Shown: positions 47,639 to 64,000, counted from the first letter of the stretch. The stretch is 64,000 bases of DNA from Lineus longissimus (GCF_910592395.1 NC_088317.1:3596001-3660000); one strand, 5' to 3'. Program-made: numbers and translations. Notes: generated by a model not told the origin, from the sequence alone.

Positions 47639-50600
47639 ATGGGTAGATCAAGAAGTAGAAGTCGGTCGTCTAGTAAACATAGACACCGAAATAAGCACAA
47701 AAAGCGTAGAACGCGCTCCAGATCTCGCGACAGAAACCGAAAAACCAGCAGCACTGCCAGCAGACACACAACGAGATCGCGCAGCAGGAGCAGAGATCGT
47801 CGAAACGACAGAGATCGTAAAAGCTCCAAAGCTAGCAGGTTTGGGCTTTTGTCAGTATTTTGTCCTATGCTGTACATGGGGCATGTATGTATGGTCTGGG
47901 CGTGTCCGGCCATAGTGACTACATCGTGGACATGGCCATGGGTCATTCAACTCATTGGGTGGAATGACCAGTCAGTCACGGAGCACGGGCATTCGTGTCT
48001 AGACGTGTGTCGATGGTCATGCTGCTTGCCTATGAATCATTGAATGCCAACACTAAGAATCTGATAGTACATCCTTTGATATGAAAACGATCGTCTTATA
48101 TACGAGTTTTGAATTCACGTAGATTGTAAATGTATAGCTGTGTTCATTTCAGAAAACGTTCATATTCATCGAGTAGCAGCTCAAGTACTGATGAAAGCGA
48201 CTACTCAAAAGAACTCACCAAAAAGATTGAAGAGGCCAAGCGGCGAGAAGAGGAGGAGAGAAATCTGGAACAGGAACGCCAGCGGCTTATGTAAGCAGAG
48301 TGATGGAGATTGGAGATAATTGCACCTACAGTCCAAGTCACAAATGACATCCATCCTTGGTGTCTATTATAGAAGTGTGTCCTAATAGAGAGGTGTCCGC
48401 TAAGGGAGATTCAAGTGTAGTTTGTAAGTCTCAGCTGCCAACTTTTCATTTGAGAACTTCTTTATTTGCAGTCGACAGAAAGAAATGGAAGAAAAATTAA
48501 TAGAGGAGGAGGTAGCCAAGAGGGTGGAAGAACTGGTTGCCAAGAGGGTGGAGGAAGAACTTGCCAAGCGAAGTGAGGAGATCGAAGAAGAGGTCCTGCG
48601 GAGAGTCGAGGAGGCAAAAAGCATCATGGAAAAACAGATGATGGAGGAGTTAGAGAAACAGCGGGCTGTAGAACTGGAGAGCCAGCGTGTAAAAGAGGTA
48701 CGAATACATCTGATTTGTTGTGGGGTGGGCGTGGCTCTGGGCAGCGGCCAGAGCAGGGGTTACCCAAGTTAAACCATTACATTACCATTAATTCCAGCGC
48801 AACTGTTTTTTTGCACTTGCAGTGCTGTTTTAGTCTGCCTTGGTGAAGTTCTGACAAGTCTCTACGGATGTGATTTGATGTTATTACCATCCCCAGTTAC
48901 AGCTCTGTTAACTTTTTGCCTTGGATACACCTATCCTTGTATGAAACAGAAACAAACGATAAGACTCGGTCTCTGAGAATTTGTGAGGTGAAAAAAGCTC
49001 CGTCAAGAGATCTGTCGGGCTAGGTTTCGCCCTGGTCGACTACAGCAGCACAGCCTGCCTCCTGTACAACACGGTGGTGGCTTCAAAATGAATTTCCCTA
49101 ATGCAAGAAGAAGGCAAGAACATTGGAATGATCATATCCTACCTAGTTTTGTTGCCTTTTTTGTGGTTATTTTTCAACAGAGTCGTTGTTTAAAAAACTT
49201 GTGTCTAACATGTGATATTCTTCTACATGTACATGCAACACTCTCAGTATTTAAACATGTCTAAGTTTTATAATTCAAACTTTCTAAAATGTATAGAATC
49301 ATCCCTCTTGCTCATGTCAGGTATCACCTTGGTAGAACTATGATTTGAGAGTTGAAAGAAAATGGTACCAATCGTTTGTGATTTGATAGACTGGAATTGA
49401 TCTGATCTGTTCAAAGAGTCTTTATGATATTTTCAAAAAGCGTTCTGTTTGGTCATTCCATGTTCTTGCCTTCAACTGCTGTGCAAAATTTTACACTTTC
49501 TGGCCCATATTCATGAATGATAATTTGGTGGTGTGATGAATACATATTGTGTTCTTTGTGGCATAAATGATAGTCCCTGCAATTTACACTTGAGGCATGA
49601 GGCAGGAATGGAAAAGAAAATGATGAATATGCCGTTCCAATTCTATATAGTCTGTTGTGAACAGACTATGTTGTGTAATCAAATCTCTTTGGACACAAAA
49701 TGTGAAAAATAAGAAGAGTCCCCCATGTTTATATTCCTGCCTCGTGTTTCATGTACCCTCGATTTGCATATTGGCATAGAGGTACTTAGGGCTGGAGTGG
49801 AGACGTGAGATTTTGGTTGATGATATGGTGCAGTCTGTTTGGGCTCTGGCCAGGTTTTCCGCAAGGTCCCATTCCAGTCCTCAGTGTCTTCAATGTTCGT
49901 GCATTCTCTCTTTTAGTTATGTGTTTCTTCCTTCATTTGTTATATAATTTTTGATTGTGTGGGTGTCTGGTGGGGTCAGCTCAGCTTTGACCCCGGGAAA
50001 GTGAGATCGTGTGACAATGCGAAATAGTTCCTCCTATTTTGCAATTGCTTACTCACAGACTCACACATTTGAGAGTCATTCAATAAAAAATAATTTCTTT
50101 AAGCTGAATGCCGCAAACCTTTATTTGCTGTGAATTGCTTTGCTTCTTCTAGTGCAATTTAAAACTTTGCTATTTAGGCAAGTAATCTGCAATTTTGTTC
50201 GTTATAAAATGCCCCACACAATCATACAAATTTTTGTGGTAAAATTACATGTATTGTGTAGTTTTTTCGCAAAATTCTTGCATGTTTTGGTAATAAAAAC
50301 ATTTGTATAACAAATCATACAATATATCAACTGAAATATGATGTTTGAAATCACAAATTCTGTTGTTGTGTGTCTCGTTTTATTCATGATACAGCAAAAA
50401 CTATTTTTCGAAAATTTGGAAAAATAATGATTAATATTTTTGTTTCAATGTAAATACGATTGCATAGGCTGCCTCATTGGCTCTGCAGCTTTCACTGTCC
50501 CTTAAAAATCAGCTAAAAAGATAAGAACAAGTTTGTATGATATTAGACAACCATGGTGCGATCTATCTGTGCTTTGGTGGCGGTTTGACAGATGTATTGG

Positions 50601-53600
50601 AGGCAACACCCCTCGCTGAAAGAAAGAAACTTGTTACTCCAGGTTTATTAAGTTGTCCAGGCCTTTCAGTCAAATGCATGTAACCTGTTGTGTGACTGAG
50701 ATATAAGCCTTCAGCTGTAAACATCAAAATAGTTTGTGGGATAAGATTTGGTTGATGTTTCTGTGACTTGTGTCCTTTGAGAGAAAAAAAGATTCCCACT
50801 GTTGTCTCCAGTACATTTGACAAGGTGCATGTTGACTGTCACTTTGTGTGTGAAAACCTAACTGTGAACTCCTGACTTGCACTACCGTGTGGCATATTCA
50901 TCATGTGGTATTTTCATTCCATTTTAGGGCAGTATTTGGCAACATCCCTCAGGTTGACCTTTACCCTTTGGTCTCCGTGGCAACGTGAAGAAGACCTAAA
51001 GTGTAAAGGCCATCTCTTCAGTGAATGTTACCAAGTACTGCTTGAAGTCGTCTTAATTGGTGTAGGTGGGTATCAGAACTTCAGGGCAAAGATTTTGAAC
51101 GGTTGTGAAAAAGTTTTAAAAAATGAAACATCAAGATTAACACCGTTATTGCTATTTTCCCCCAAGTTTCATTAGAAATCCAAATCTGTACCTAGGACAG
51201 GAAATTGAACCAATTGGTACTCCAACAGGCCAATAGTGGTGAAATATGCCTCAATTTTGTGCCCATATGAAGACAAGATGAAATATCGGTACCCTCTATC
51301 ATGCTGGAGTTGAGTGTCAGTTAGTGTCAAGAGCACAATGTTAAGCCAGAATTGGTTTCTATGGTGTGGTTGTCACTGATTTCAAAAAAAGTTCAAGGAG
51401 TTTCGAAGATTCTTTCTACTCGTAGCTGTTTCTGCGATTTCAACTGCTGACATCAATTTTAGGATCCAATCACCGTTGTTTCATCAGCTTTCGAAAATAG
51501 GGCCTTTAGACAACAGTTTAGAAATTGACTTGTCTTGCAAGTGTTTGATGTTTACCTACAAACTCGCAAAGTGGAATGAAAATATACGTATCTAATTCTC
51601 ATGACTGTCCTAACTGCTCTCTGGCCAAGTAGTCAGGATGGACACTCTCTTTCCTAACTGACAATTCACCTTACAAGAACCCATATATAATACTTGTAGC
51701 TATTTTATTCTCACCACCAGTTATGACCTGTGTTTTATTATTGTAATAGCTACACTTAGTTTCAGCTGGGGTCTTGTAACTTTGGATCTTATCACAAACT
51801 GGAAATAAGCAAGTATTCTTATCCTCTGAATAGTAATTTTTGCATATTTGCATTGAGAAAATATGTTACTTGTTTTATGCTGAATGCGTGTTGCATTTAT
51901 TCTCTGAGTAACCAACTTTATTCCAGGGGTGGATTTTCTGCATATTTAGGAGAAGGATGACCATCGCTGGCAGTTTCTAGGGGGAGAGAGTACAAGATTG
52001 AATTGTTTTTAGGCTATTCATGAACTTTTTGAATGTGAGAACATTTTGTGCTAGACTGTGGGGTGGGGTTTTAGGCATGTTTTGGGTGGAATTGAAAGGC
52101 CTGCCACCCTCCCGGATGGAACTGCAGGATTCTCTTGCTGAAGAAATCGGGAAATGACGTCGAGGTATAGGCTTGTATTTAACGGTGACTCAGTTCACTG
52201 GCAACGAATGCAGGAGTACGTATGAAAGCGCTCACAGCTATGTGTAAGTCACCGGCAAAACGACCATTTTCCCCCCGGACTTCTGATACTGAAAACTTCC
52301 CCTGCGACATCTGTGCTGCCCGCAGTTTTGTCACATATTGATCAGAGGTCTGGTCAGGGAAATGGAAAATCTGAACTTTTCAAAACCGGCAAAAATGAAA
52401 ATGTCAAACTAGTTACATAACTGGAGCCACTTATTTTCGATTTTCTACCAAGCTTCATAAAAAAACTTTCAAGAAAATGACAGATTAACCGGATTGAGGT
52501 CCACTGCTCCTTCAGAAAATTATGTAAAAATATCCATTCACGTTTTGATAGGGAATTCGGAGTTGCCAATAATTGCGTTTTTCATATCAGTCTCCTTTCG
52601 ACTAACGTTGATGAAAAACATACTACTGTACTTGAGGTCTAGATAGATGTTGCAAAGGAAAATGCCCTAGATGTACACTGAATGTTGGTAGTAATCACTA
52701 GCATACTCCAAAATTGGGATAATTTTACTGAAAATACTCCTAAATCAAGTTGTAGTATCGTTTGGACTACTGGGGTTGGCAGGTCCTGGTGTTAATATCA
52801 GATCAATATTTACCTAAAAAGACTTTTGGTTTCAAATATTGTACATGTTGTACATGTATGGTAACCCGGTTTGCAAACATGATTTCTTTGATATCTAAGT
52901 TTACATGAAATTGCGTTTTTTATCACAGTGCCCACAACTTTTCCGAACTAAACCAACCCTGCAAAGTTGCCTTGTGTATAAATATTTTTAAAATAACTTT
53001 TCAAAATGCACATGTATAAGAAACCTTTTTGAAAATATGTGGTGAAAATATGTCACAGGAAAATGGGAAATGATGCTTTAAAAATTGTGTTATTTTTTTT
53101 GGTTGACATGAAAAAACTAGTATGTTACCATGGCACAATTTGTTTTTTAAGGAAGAGGAGATGAAAAAGAGGGCAGACCTTGAACAAATTATGGAAGAGA
53201 ATAATCGAAAAATAGAGGAGGCACAAAAGAAATTGGTGAGTATGATGCATTTGGCGTTCTGTCGATTGTGGCTTGGGTGTTCGGGCCATTCAATCAGCGA
53301 CTACGAAATGGTGAAAATTCTACCACTAAATGAAAGACTTTGTGTCAGACTTCTGGTATCTTGTTGGCTAGTGTTAGTACACTCCTGGCCAAGGCTGTTG
53401 ACAAAGTGTTTCTTTTGTTGTTGAACCAACCGCAGTTGTGTCATTATGCATCTCGTAACATGAACTTATCCATTCTCTTCAGGCCGAAGAGCAGCTTAAA
53501 CTCGTCGAAGATCAGCGCAAAATGTTAGAAGAGCGTCAAAAGCTTGAAGATGAGCAGCGCAAGAAAAAACAAAAAGACCAGGAGGTGATACTCAACAAAA

Positions 53601-53647
53601 AGAACGCGAGGGGAAAAATCTCGTTTTCGCTCGGCGGAAAAGTATGA
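47639..53647 (+). CDS. ARGLU1: Arginine and glutamate rich protein 1
   Basis: Five exons, 47639-47838, 48153-48290, 48472-48697, 53152-53235 and 53483-53647, give 270 residues, close to the 273 of the human protein. The N-terminal half is an RS domain ([20 protein letters not shown]), characteristic of splicing factors. The C-terminal half is a long charged coiled coil: [20 protein letters not shown] and [20 protein letters not shown] match the vertebrate sequence almost unchanged, then [14 protein letters not shown] and the end [15 protein letters not shown]1 acts as a splicing modulator and a coactivator with the Mediator subunit MED1 (family knowledge). Four introns are short, but the third is 4.45 kb. 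Confidence 0.96.
48370..48418. mobile_element. Fragment of the CAGTGGAAC-type MITE
   Basis: GTGTCCTAATAGAGAGGTGTCCGCTAAGG in the second ARGLU1 intron matches the right part of the element at 8332-8506. It is only a remnant. Confidence 0.75.
48698..53151 (+). other. Long third intron of ARGLU1
   Basis: This 4,454-base intron is more than ten times longer than the others in the gene and is not visibly filled with transposons or tandem repeats. No second gene is supported inside it on either strand. Vertebrate ARGLU1 has a highly conserved intronic segment that controls an alternative exon and intron retention; whether this intron has the same job cannot be seen here. Confidence 0.5.
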
Positions 53648-55850
53648 TGCTTGATGAGGGGTTAGGATGCTCGTAAACTGAGTGATGTGCACTCTCTTCA
53701 ACACGTTAGCGTGTCCTTGTTCGTAGCTCTGTCCGCCTCTAGTGTCCTCGGTTCGTGCCGTTTTGTTTATGAGCTTGTGTCATGTTCTCGAAACCAACAA
53801 GGTTGGTGGGTTGTTCTGCTGTGTGGCGAATTCTCGGAAGATTTCAAGTGTATGATGCAATTGTTTGTGAATACCGCGCTGATGTCATCTGAAAATGGAA
53901 TCATTCTGATGAGGATTGGGAGCAGGTGTGCCAGTGTGGGTGTGGGGACGAGGTGGTTTCGTGTCAAATTCAAATGACGATAGTTCTACCTTCGTGGAAC
54001 AAGATGGAAGAACAATTCACTGCCTCTGGGCACATTCTACAGCTGAGGATGAACTACTAGACTTTGTGGTGTTTGTAAATATTTCATCCGCATAGAGTGA
54101 TTTGATAGTCTCAGACTTTTAAAAAGCAGTTTTGCGCTATGCTGCCAGACTGTCGATAATAAATGATGCTTGATTTATCCAAATCTTTTAAGCAATGAAG
54201 GATGCAATTCAAAATGCCAAAGATTAAAACCCCAAATCATAAGGGTCTGTGTTGAAATACCAAAACCCACAAGAATTTCAAAGGAAATCTGGTATTGCCT
54301 GAGATGGTTTGCTACCTTACATGTAACATGGATCAACGCTGAGGGTTGAATTTCAATCCTAATTGCCTCCTCATCAGTGAATTGATCACAACCCAATACT
54401 TGAATCAGGCAGTTTGAATAACATCATTATTTGCTTTCTGACTTGGAAAATGGAAAATAAACTTGATGAATGATAGTCAGCTTATGAACTACAGGTTTGT
54501 ATTTAGTAGATGTGAGGGGAAAATGTTGGCGTATTTTGGGGAATTGGCCCGGCTAGGGGTTGTGGGAGGGGGGTTGGTTCCTCGGAATTGACTAAGCCTG
54601 GGGTTTTACGGGTGGGAACCTATCTGTCTTGGGGCTCGATGCTGTCAAAACTAATTGTTGTAGCAGTGCAAAGGGAAGGAAATTGGGTGGGGGATCATCA
54701 GATTTCAAGCTTTCAGTTCAGGATTGCTCAAATTGATGGGACTACTTAATTTGGACTCGCCTTTCACATATCTTAAGGATAACTAATTTGTTTGATTGTA
54801 CATACCGGTACATACTGTGTTGAAGATATTAAGCCAGTTGAGTGGCGCCTGTCACACATAGTCCTATTGCATGTATAACAGACCTTTTTACAGGTGCCAT
54901 TCAACCAGCTTAATTCCGTCGACACAGTATTTTTCTTACAACACATTTCAAGGGGCAGTCCATTTATGCATTAAGTGTGGTTAAAATTCAGGGACACTTG
55001 GAAATAGGGATGCTAAAGAGGGGCTATATTGGCAAAAGGTGGTAGCAGTTGTTAGCGGTCCAATACAATAGATAACCTTGACATGGACTGGAAATCTATT
55101 GGCTAGTCGACCGTTGCTGACTTCAGGATTTATGTCATGCTGTTGACAGTCAGGCAAGGATCCTAGGCGAGTTGTCTCCTGAAGAAGCTATTTCGCCGTT
55201 CATCCTTTGGCCCTACCTGTTTGACTTCCAAAGCCAGAAGTGGCGACAACTTCTATTTGTAGGGTCCTTGCCTGACTGGTTGTAGGGAATATGAAGAGGA
55301 TGATCGATGTAGGTGTCTGCTAGAGAGCCTAAACCAAAGAGTTTTCTGGGTATCTTTATGGTCAAAACGCAGCCACAAAAGCTGACCTTAGAAAAACTGT
55401 GCTTGTGGGTGTGTTGAACTTGGCATGTATGTCACCTTTGGGGAAAGGTTTCAAGCATGCACTTGGAAATATATTGTTGAGTGGGGGGAGGGGGGTGTTA
55501 GGGCATTTCTGTGCTGTTCAGTTTCTCGTTTCACGCTCCTTTACCATTCTAGAAATTTGCTTCTGTGTAATGGCATGCATCACATACAGAATAAACTTTT
55601 TTTCAGAAAAACGAGTATTTAGTTGTCTTAGTTTTCTTTCACGCCTGATAAAACTTGGCAACTAAACACCAAGACACATTCTGCATGATTGTTCCTTTGA
55701 TGAACGGCCTTGATGAGAAGAAGACAGGGCTTTTGGCTGGAGCCAAAGTCACTGAAAACAAAGCTGTGGGAAATGCCAAAGACCTGCAGGAAACTGCTGA
55801 TTTGAGCTGAGGCCATGCTGGTCATGTTAACCTGAATGCAGAAGAAATCT
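53648..55850. other. ARGLU1 3' UTR and intergenic DNA
   Basis: After the ARGLU1 stop there is no supported gene. Candidate polyadenylation signals include AATAAA near 54163 and 54454. ORFs at 53687-53977 and 55399-55665 lack domains. Confidence 0.45.
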
Positions 55851-55854
55851 CTGA

Positions 55855-57075
55855 AAGCCTGGGTTGTGACAATGTCTCCATGTCTCGGGGGCCATTCAGA
55901 TCCTTTTCTGTTTCATCCTGTACAACCAAAAATATTGCATGCTGCCAAAGAAGCTGGGTCGTGACATTGTCTCCATGTCCCAGGGCTGCTCGGAATCTTC
56001 TGTTTTATCCCACATACATGACATGGCAAGAAATATTGCAACAGTGTGGCCATTTGGATAGAGATAGGTTGTGACGATGTCACCAAACCCTTTTGGTTCT
56101 GCAGCACGTACCTCTTCTTATGCATCCTGTATAAAGCAAAAAAGATAGCAACACATGGCCAGTTTGGGCATTAGAGATAGGATGTGACGATGTCTTCATG
56201 TCTTGGGACCGTTCAGATCCGTTTCTGATACATCATGTATTGCAAGAAAGATTGCAACGCAGTATGGCCAGCAGTTGGTGAAGCAGAGATAGGTTGTGAC
56301 GATGTCTTCATGGCCTAGGGCACAACAGATCATTTTCTGATTCATCAGTAGCAAGAAAGATTGCAACAGTATGGCCACTTGATGCTACAGAGATAGATTG
56401 TGACGATGTCTTCGTGTTCGTCTGGTTTTACATCTTACATCTGGTATGGCAAGCAAGATTGTCACACGGCCCTTAGGGGCCACACATATAGGTTGTGACG
56501 ATGTCTTCATGTCCTTGGACTGGTCAGGTCCTTCTCTGTGTTTCATCCTGTGACCTGTATAACAAAAAAAATGCAACAGTATGGCAATGGCTGTCTTCGG
56601 CAGCAGGGAAACAGGTTGTGGCAATGTCTTCATGTCCCAGCGCTGTCCAGGTCCCTTTCTGTTTCATCCTGTATATCAAGAAAGATTGCAACACAGAATG
56701 GCTACTTGGTACGACGGAAACAGATTGTGACGATGTCTTCATGTCCCAGGGCTGTCCAGGTCCCTTTCTGTTTCATCCTGTATATGAAGAAAGATTGCAA
56801 CACAGAAAGGCTACTTGGTACGACGGAAACAGATTGTGACGATGTCTTTATGTCCCAGGGCTGTCCAAGTCCTTTTCTGTTTATCATATGTCCCAATGTC
56901 AACCAAAGTACGGTTTGGTGTGGCAGAGACGGGTTGTGACAAAGTCTCCATGCGCTCTGGTTTTTACAGCTCTTTTTCTGATGATACATTGTATTTCCAA
57001 GAAGGGTTGCAATAGTATGGCCTTTTGGTGCGAGAGAGATTGGTTGAGACGATGTCCGAATCATGTTCTAGAGTG
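55855..57075. repeat. Tandem repeat array A, unit about 100-115 bases
   Basis: About ten to eleven diverged copies of a unit containing GGTTGTGACGATGTCTTCAT ... CCCAGGGCTGTCCAGGTCC ... TTTCTGTTTCATCCTGTAT ... AAGAAAGATTGCAACACA ... ATGGCTACTTGG. GACGATGTC anchors recur at about 56071, 56186, 56296, 56399, 56495, 56728 and 56837. The two units at about 56620-56835 are nearly identical, so they duplicated recently. Confidence 0.92.
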
Positions 57076-57897
57076 ATTGTCTCAACTCTCTCACTGTGTT
57101 GGTAAGACTGTAGAGCCAACAGTGGACCAGTTAGGATCAGGTTGTGACTGTCTGATCTCAACTCTTTCGCTGTGTTGGCAGGACTGTAGAGCCAGCAGTG
57201 GACCAGTTAGGATATGGTTGTGACTGTCTCAACTCCCTCCACTGTGTTGGCAAGACAGTAGAGCCAACAGTGGTCTCGTTAGGATCAGGTTGTGACTGTC
57301 TCAACTCTCTCACTATGTTGGCAAGACAGTAGAGCCAACAGTGGTCTAGTTAGGATCTGGTTGTGACTGTCTCAACTCTCTCACAGTGTTCGTAAGACTG
57401 TAGAGCCAACAGTGGTCTAGTTAGGATCTGGTTGTGATTGTCTCGACTCTCTCACAGTGTTCGTAAGACTGTAGAGTCAACAGTGGACCAGTTAAGATCT
57501 GGTTGTGACTGTCTCAACTCTCTCACAGTGTTCGTATGACTGTAGAGTCAACAGTGGACCAGTTAAGATCTGGTTGTGACTGTCTCAACTCTCTCACAGT
57601 GTTCGTAAGACTGTAGAGGTGACAGTGGACCAGTTAGGATCTGCTTGTGACTGTCTCAACTCTCTCACAGTGTTCGTAAGACTGTAGAGCCAACAGTGGG
57701 CCAGTTAGGATCTGCTTGTGACTGTCTCAACTCTCTCACAGTGTTCGTATGACTGTAGAGCCAACAGTGGTCTAGTTAGGATCTGGTTGTGATTGTCTCA
57801 ACTCTCTCACAGTGTTCGTAAGACTGTAGAGCCAACAGTGGACCAGTTAGGATCTGCTTGTGACTGTCTCAACTCTCTCACAGTGTTCGTAAGACTG
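57076..57897. repeat. Tandem repeat array B, unit about 72 bases
   Basis: About eleven copies of a unit TTGTGACTGTCTCAACTCTC then TCACAGTGTTCGTAAGACTG, TAGAGCCAACAGTGGACCAG and TTAGGATCTGG, with point differences only. The final copy is cut off at GACTGTCGTGGGACACTC (57890). The shared GGTTGTGAC(G/T) core suggests that array B arose from array A. Confidence 0.93.
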
Positions 57898-58343
57898 TCG
57901 TGGGACACTCTTAATGTGTCAAACGGTCAAAATATGAAAAATAAAGACGCGAAGCAACTTATACACAAATTGAAGATGTATTTCTCATCCTATGGTTCAT
58001 TTCATACAAAACATTACTTGACAGCATATAACATTGTTCTGCAGTTTTTATCAACATGATCTTGATTCTGGTTTTACTTGGCATCAAGGCACCTTCACCT
58101 GGTCATGTATGAAGGAATGCCAGATATTGAGCAAAACCAAAAATGATATTCTGGTCTTTACAGTCAAAAGCACAACACTAGAGGCAGAGAAGACGGGTTG
58201 TGACTGTCAAACAAAGGACTTTTGAGAGTTCTTCATTGACCAATACCAATTTTCTTGTCTTTTCACTCAAAGCACAACACCAGAGACTGTCCCGTAGAGG
58301 TGACAGGTTGTAACAGTTTTTGAAAAAGCGCACTCAATCAGTG
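57898..58343. other. Spacer after array B, probable TAF6 3' UTR
   Basis: Two degenerate echoes of the array motif (AAAAGCACAACACTAGAGGC ... GGTTGTGACTGTC near 58165, and CAAAGCACAACACCAGAGAC ... near 58268) occur here. The region directly follows the TAF6 stop on the minus strand and should be its 3' UTR. Confidence 0.5.
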
Positions 58344-62346
<4,003 letters not shown>

Positions 62347-63165
62347 GATGCCTGATCACTTTAGCCTTGATTTGCAACAAAATATTTTATGAAAAGTTTC
62401 TATAGATGGCAATAACAGCACAAAAATTAGGAGATTTCTGCAAAATATTAAATTTTGGAAACCATTTTGTTTTCTCGTGCACCTGCTGAAATCTCGCGAG
62501 GTTGCTGGGTGACGTCATCCAAACAACATGGTGGTCAGTGGACCAAAATAATATATTTTTCTCAAAAAATCATCAAAATCTAACGTTATTTGTGAACGGA
62601 TTTTTCTAAAAGCAGGTGAAACGATGTAAAAAGAACTTGTTTATATACAGCAGCTGTTGTTTGGTCAATCGTGGTCACTGATTTTTATAAAGAGTCGAGT
62701 TTTCAGGGCCAATTCTGTGCCTTCATCTTGTCAAGCTTTAGAAAAACTTTAGCTTGATTATGTAGACCATGTTGACTTTTTAGGTTGTGAAGAGTGAATC
62801 AGTTCACTTGTCATACACCACCACATGGCAACAGCGACACAATCGTTATATGCCATCGATGTTACTGATAACACTAACAGATTTGACATTTCGTTAACGC
62901 TCTGCCAAACAAATTCATGAAGTCAAGACACAGACAGACAGAGAGATGAAAGAATCATATAGATAGATGAGCAATGATATGTATTGTGAAGTCTTGACAC
63001 AATGCACATTGCACCGCCCTTTTGGGGATTAACATTATAGTTCAGTGTGGTCTCTGGAAATGCTGGAGGGCATGTAGTGCAGGCTGATTTTCTACTCAAT
63101 ATTTGTACTTGAAATGCAGTGTAGCCAGGGTGATTCTTTTACCCTCAGTTTTATTCTTCAGCGAC
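62347..63165. promoter_or_regulatory. Divergent spacer between TAF6 and the CAP-Gly gene
   Basis: The two starts are 819 bases apart and point away from each other. The part nearest TAF6 contains TCTCGCGAGGTTGCTGGGTGA with TCTCGCGAG (about 62492-62500), a palindromic TCTCGCGA element typical of TATA-less housekeeping promoters. A CAP-Gly acceptor (CTTCAG|CGAC-ATG) just before 63166 implies an upstream non-coding exon. Confidence 0.55.
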
Positions 63166-64000
63166 ATGGTTCTTTTCAACAATATTGTTGTTGGTCAGCG
63201 AGTTGAGGTGAAGTACGAAGGGAAGATATGTAAAGGAACAGTTCGCTACAAAGGAGGCGTTGGTAATCAACCTGGGGAATGGGTTGGAGTTGAACTTGAC
63301 TCTCCAGGTCAGCATGCCATTTGATTTGTAAATGTTTTCAAATATAAGGATATGAAATATGTACGGTTCATCCTAAACAGCCGCCACCAGGTTCAAAGAT
63401 CTAATGGCATCTTACATGGACCTTTGCTGCAGCGATCCTGGTCCTTGTTCCTTTAATATCAGCCCCAGTCATTGCATAGGGCACTCTGAGGACTGAGTCC
63501 TATCAGCCTCTGGTTTAGAGTGCTCCTATCTGGTCCATGACATTCACAAAGTGTAACTTTACTGCCTTCACTGAATTTCATCAGTTTGAATATTTGATGA
63601 TGCTTCATTTTTTCAGTTGGTAATCACAATGGCTTGTACCATGGTCGGCGCTACTTCCAGTGTCCAGATAAACATGGTATCTTCGCTGATGCAATTAATA
63701 TCAGGTTCATGATGCTGAAAAGATGGTAAGTAAGTTGGCTGCTCATGAGAATTGAATCTAAAAGCAAGGGAAAACACTGCAAGTTATTTTGATTTAAGCA
63801 CTTGGCGCTGGAATAAAAAATTGTTGTCTTTGTTCTTTGCTTGCTTGTCACCAGTTTGAGGTCTTTTCCCCATTTAGGTATGAGCTTTGGAAGCTTGACT
63901 TTGCAGTATCATTTTGGTACTAGGATTCATCTGTTCAAGCTTTTTTTCAGTGTATTTAACAGATACAAGTCAGTCGAGCGAGATGCCAGCCGTCATTGTG
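63166..64000 (+). CDS. CAP-Gly domain protein, N-terminal part (runs off the window)
   Basis: Three exons are visible: 63166-63307, 63617-63725 and 63951 onward to the window end, joining in phase 1 then phase 2. They encode one CAP-Gly domain: VVGQRVEVKYEGKICKGTVR, YKGGVGNQPGEWVGVELDSP, VGNHNGLYHGRRYFQCPDKH then GIFA. The GKxNG-type groove of classical CAP-Gly domains reads GNHNGLYHG here, so the EEY-binding loop is only partly conserved. CAP-Gly domains bind the C-termini of tubulin and EB proteins. The next residues, CVFNRYKSVERDAS, are not enough to name the family member. Confidence 0.85.

Noticed and set aside
56495-57064. Several ORFs of 60-133 codons on both strands with similar peptides
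   Set aside because: They repeat with the period of array A and shift frame between units; they are repeat artefacts, not a gene family.
57076-57897. A CRISPR-like array
   Set aside because: The repeats abut each other with no unique spacers, the unit is 72 bases, and the context is a eukaryotic genome. It is a satellite.

Overview
This is nuclear DNA from an animal. Coding exons are short and split by GT-AG introns. Every recognisable gene is metazoan (RCBTB, golgin-45, NME7, profilin, ARGLU1, TAF6, a GT31 glycosyltransferase). The intergenic DNA and introns carry tRNA-derived SINEs and foldback MITEs of kinds common in marine invertebrates. A lophotrochozoan (mollusc, brachiopod or similar) is my best guess, but the sequence does not prove the phylum.

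Layout. (1) 418-580 (-): one exon of an unrecognised gene. (2) 1863-7224 (+): 13-exon RCC1-repeat plus BTB protein (RCBTB1/2 family); one intron and the downstream flank are colonised by foldback elements. (3) 12297-14478 (-): golgin-45 (BLZF1). It lies head to head with (4) 15632-18655 (+): NME7, and shares a region of about 1.15 kb with a CCAAT box and a palindromic E-box. (5) 22251-24185: two divergent single-exon genes that are paralogues of each other and that I cannot assign to a known family. (6) 25144-42576 (+): a 38-exon secreted mosaic protein gene, with a single-exon GT31 glycosyltransferase (26222-27397, -) nested in its third intron. (7) 44545-46530 (-): a divergent profilin. (8) 47639-53647 (+): ARGLU1, with one very long intron. 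(9) 55.8-57.9 kb: two adjacent tandem-repeat arrays between the convergent ARGLU1 and TAF6 genes. (10) 58344-62346 (-): TAF6. (11) 63166 to the window end (+): start of a CAP-Gly protein.

The most interesting object is the mosaic gene. Joining exons by eye gives one continuous frame of 4,971 bases (1,656 residues). Every internal exon is a multiple of three bases and enters and leaves in phase 1. The product has a signal peptide, about 30 small cysteine modules of the form C-P-x-G-[YF]...C-x-C (usually one per exon), three PAN/apple-like exons, an antistasin-like exon, a VWA domain that has lost its metal site, a histidine/lysine repeat carrying an N-glycosylation sequon in each unit, and two further lysine-rich blocks. 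I infer a secreted, highly basic extracellular matrix protein, possibly of a shell or other mineralised or adhesive matrix. The function is not shown by the sequence.

All exon borders were read by hand from splice consensus, reading frame and family similarity. No alignment, RNA or database search was run.
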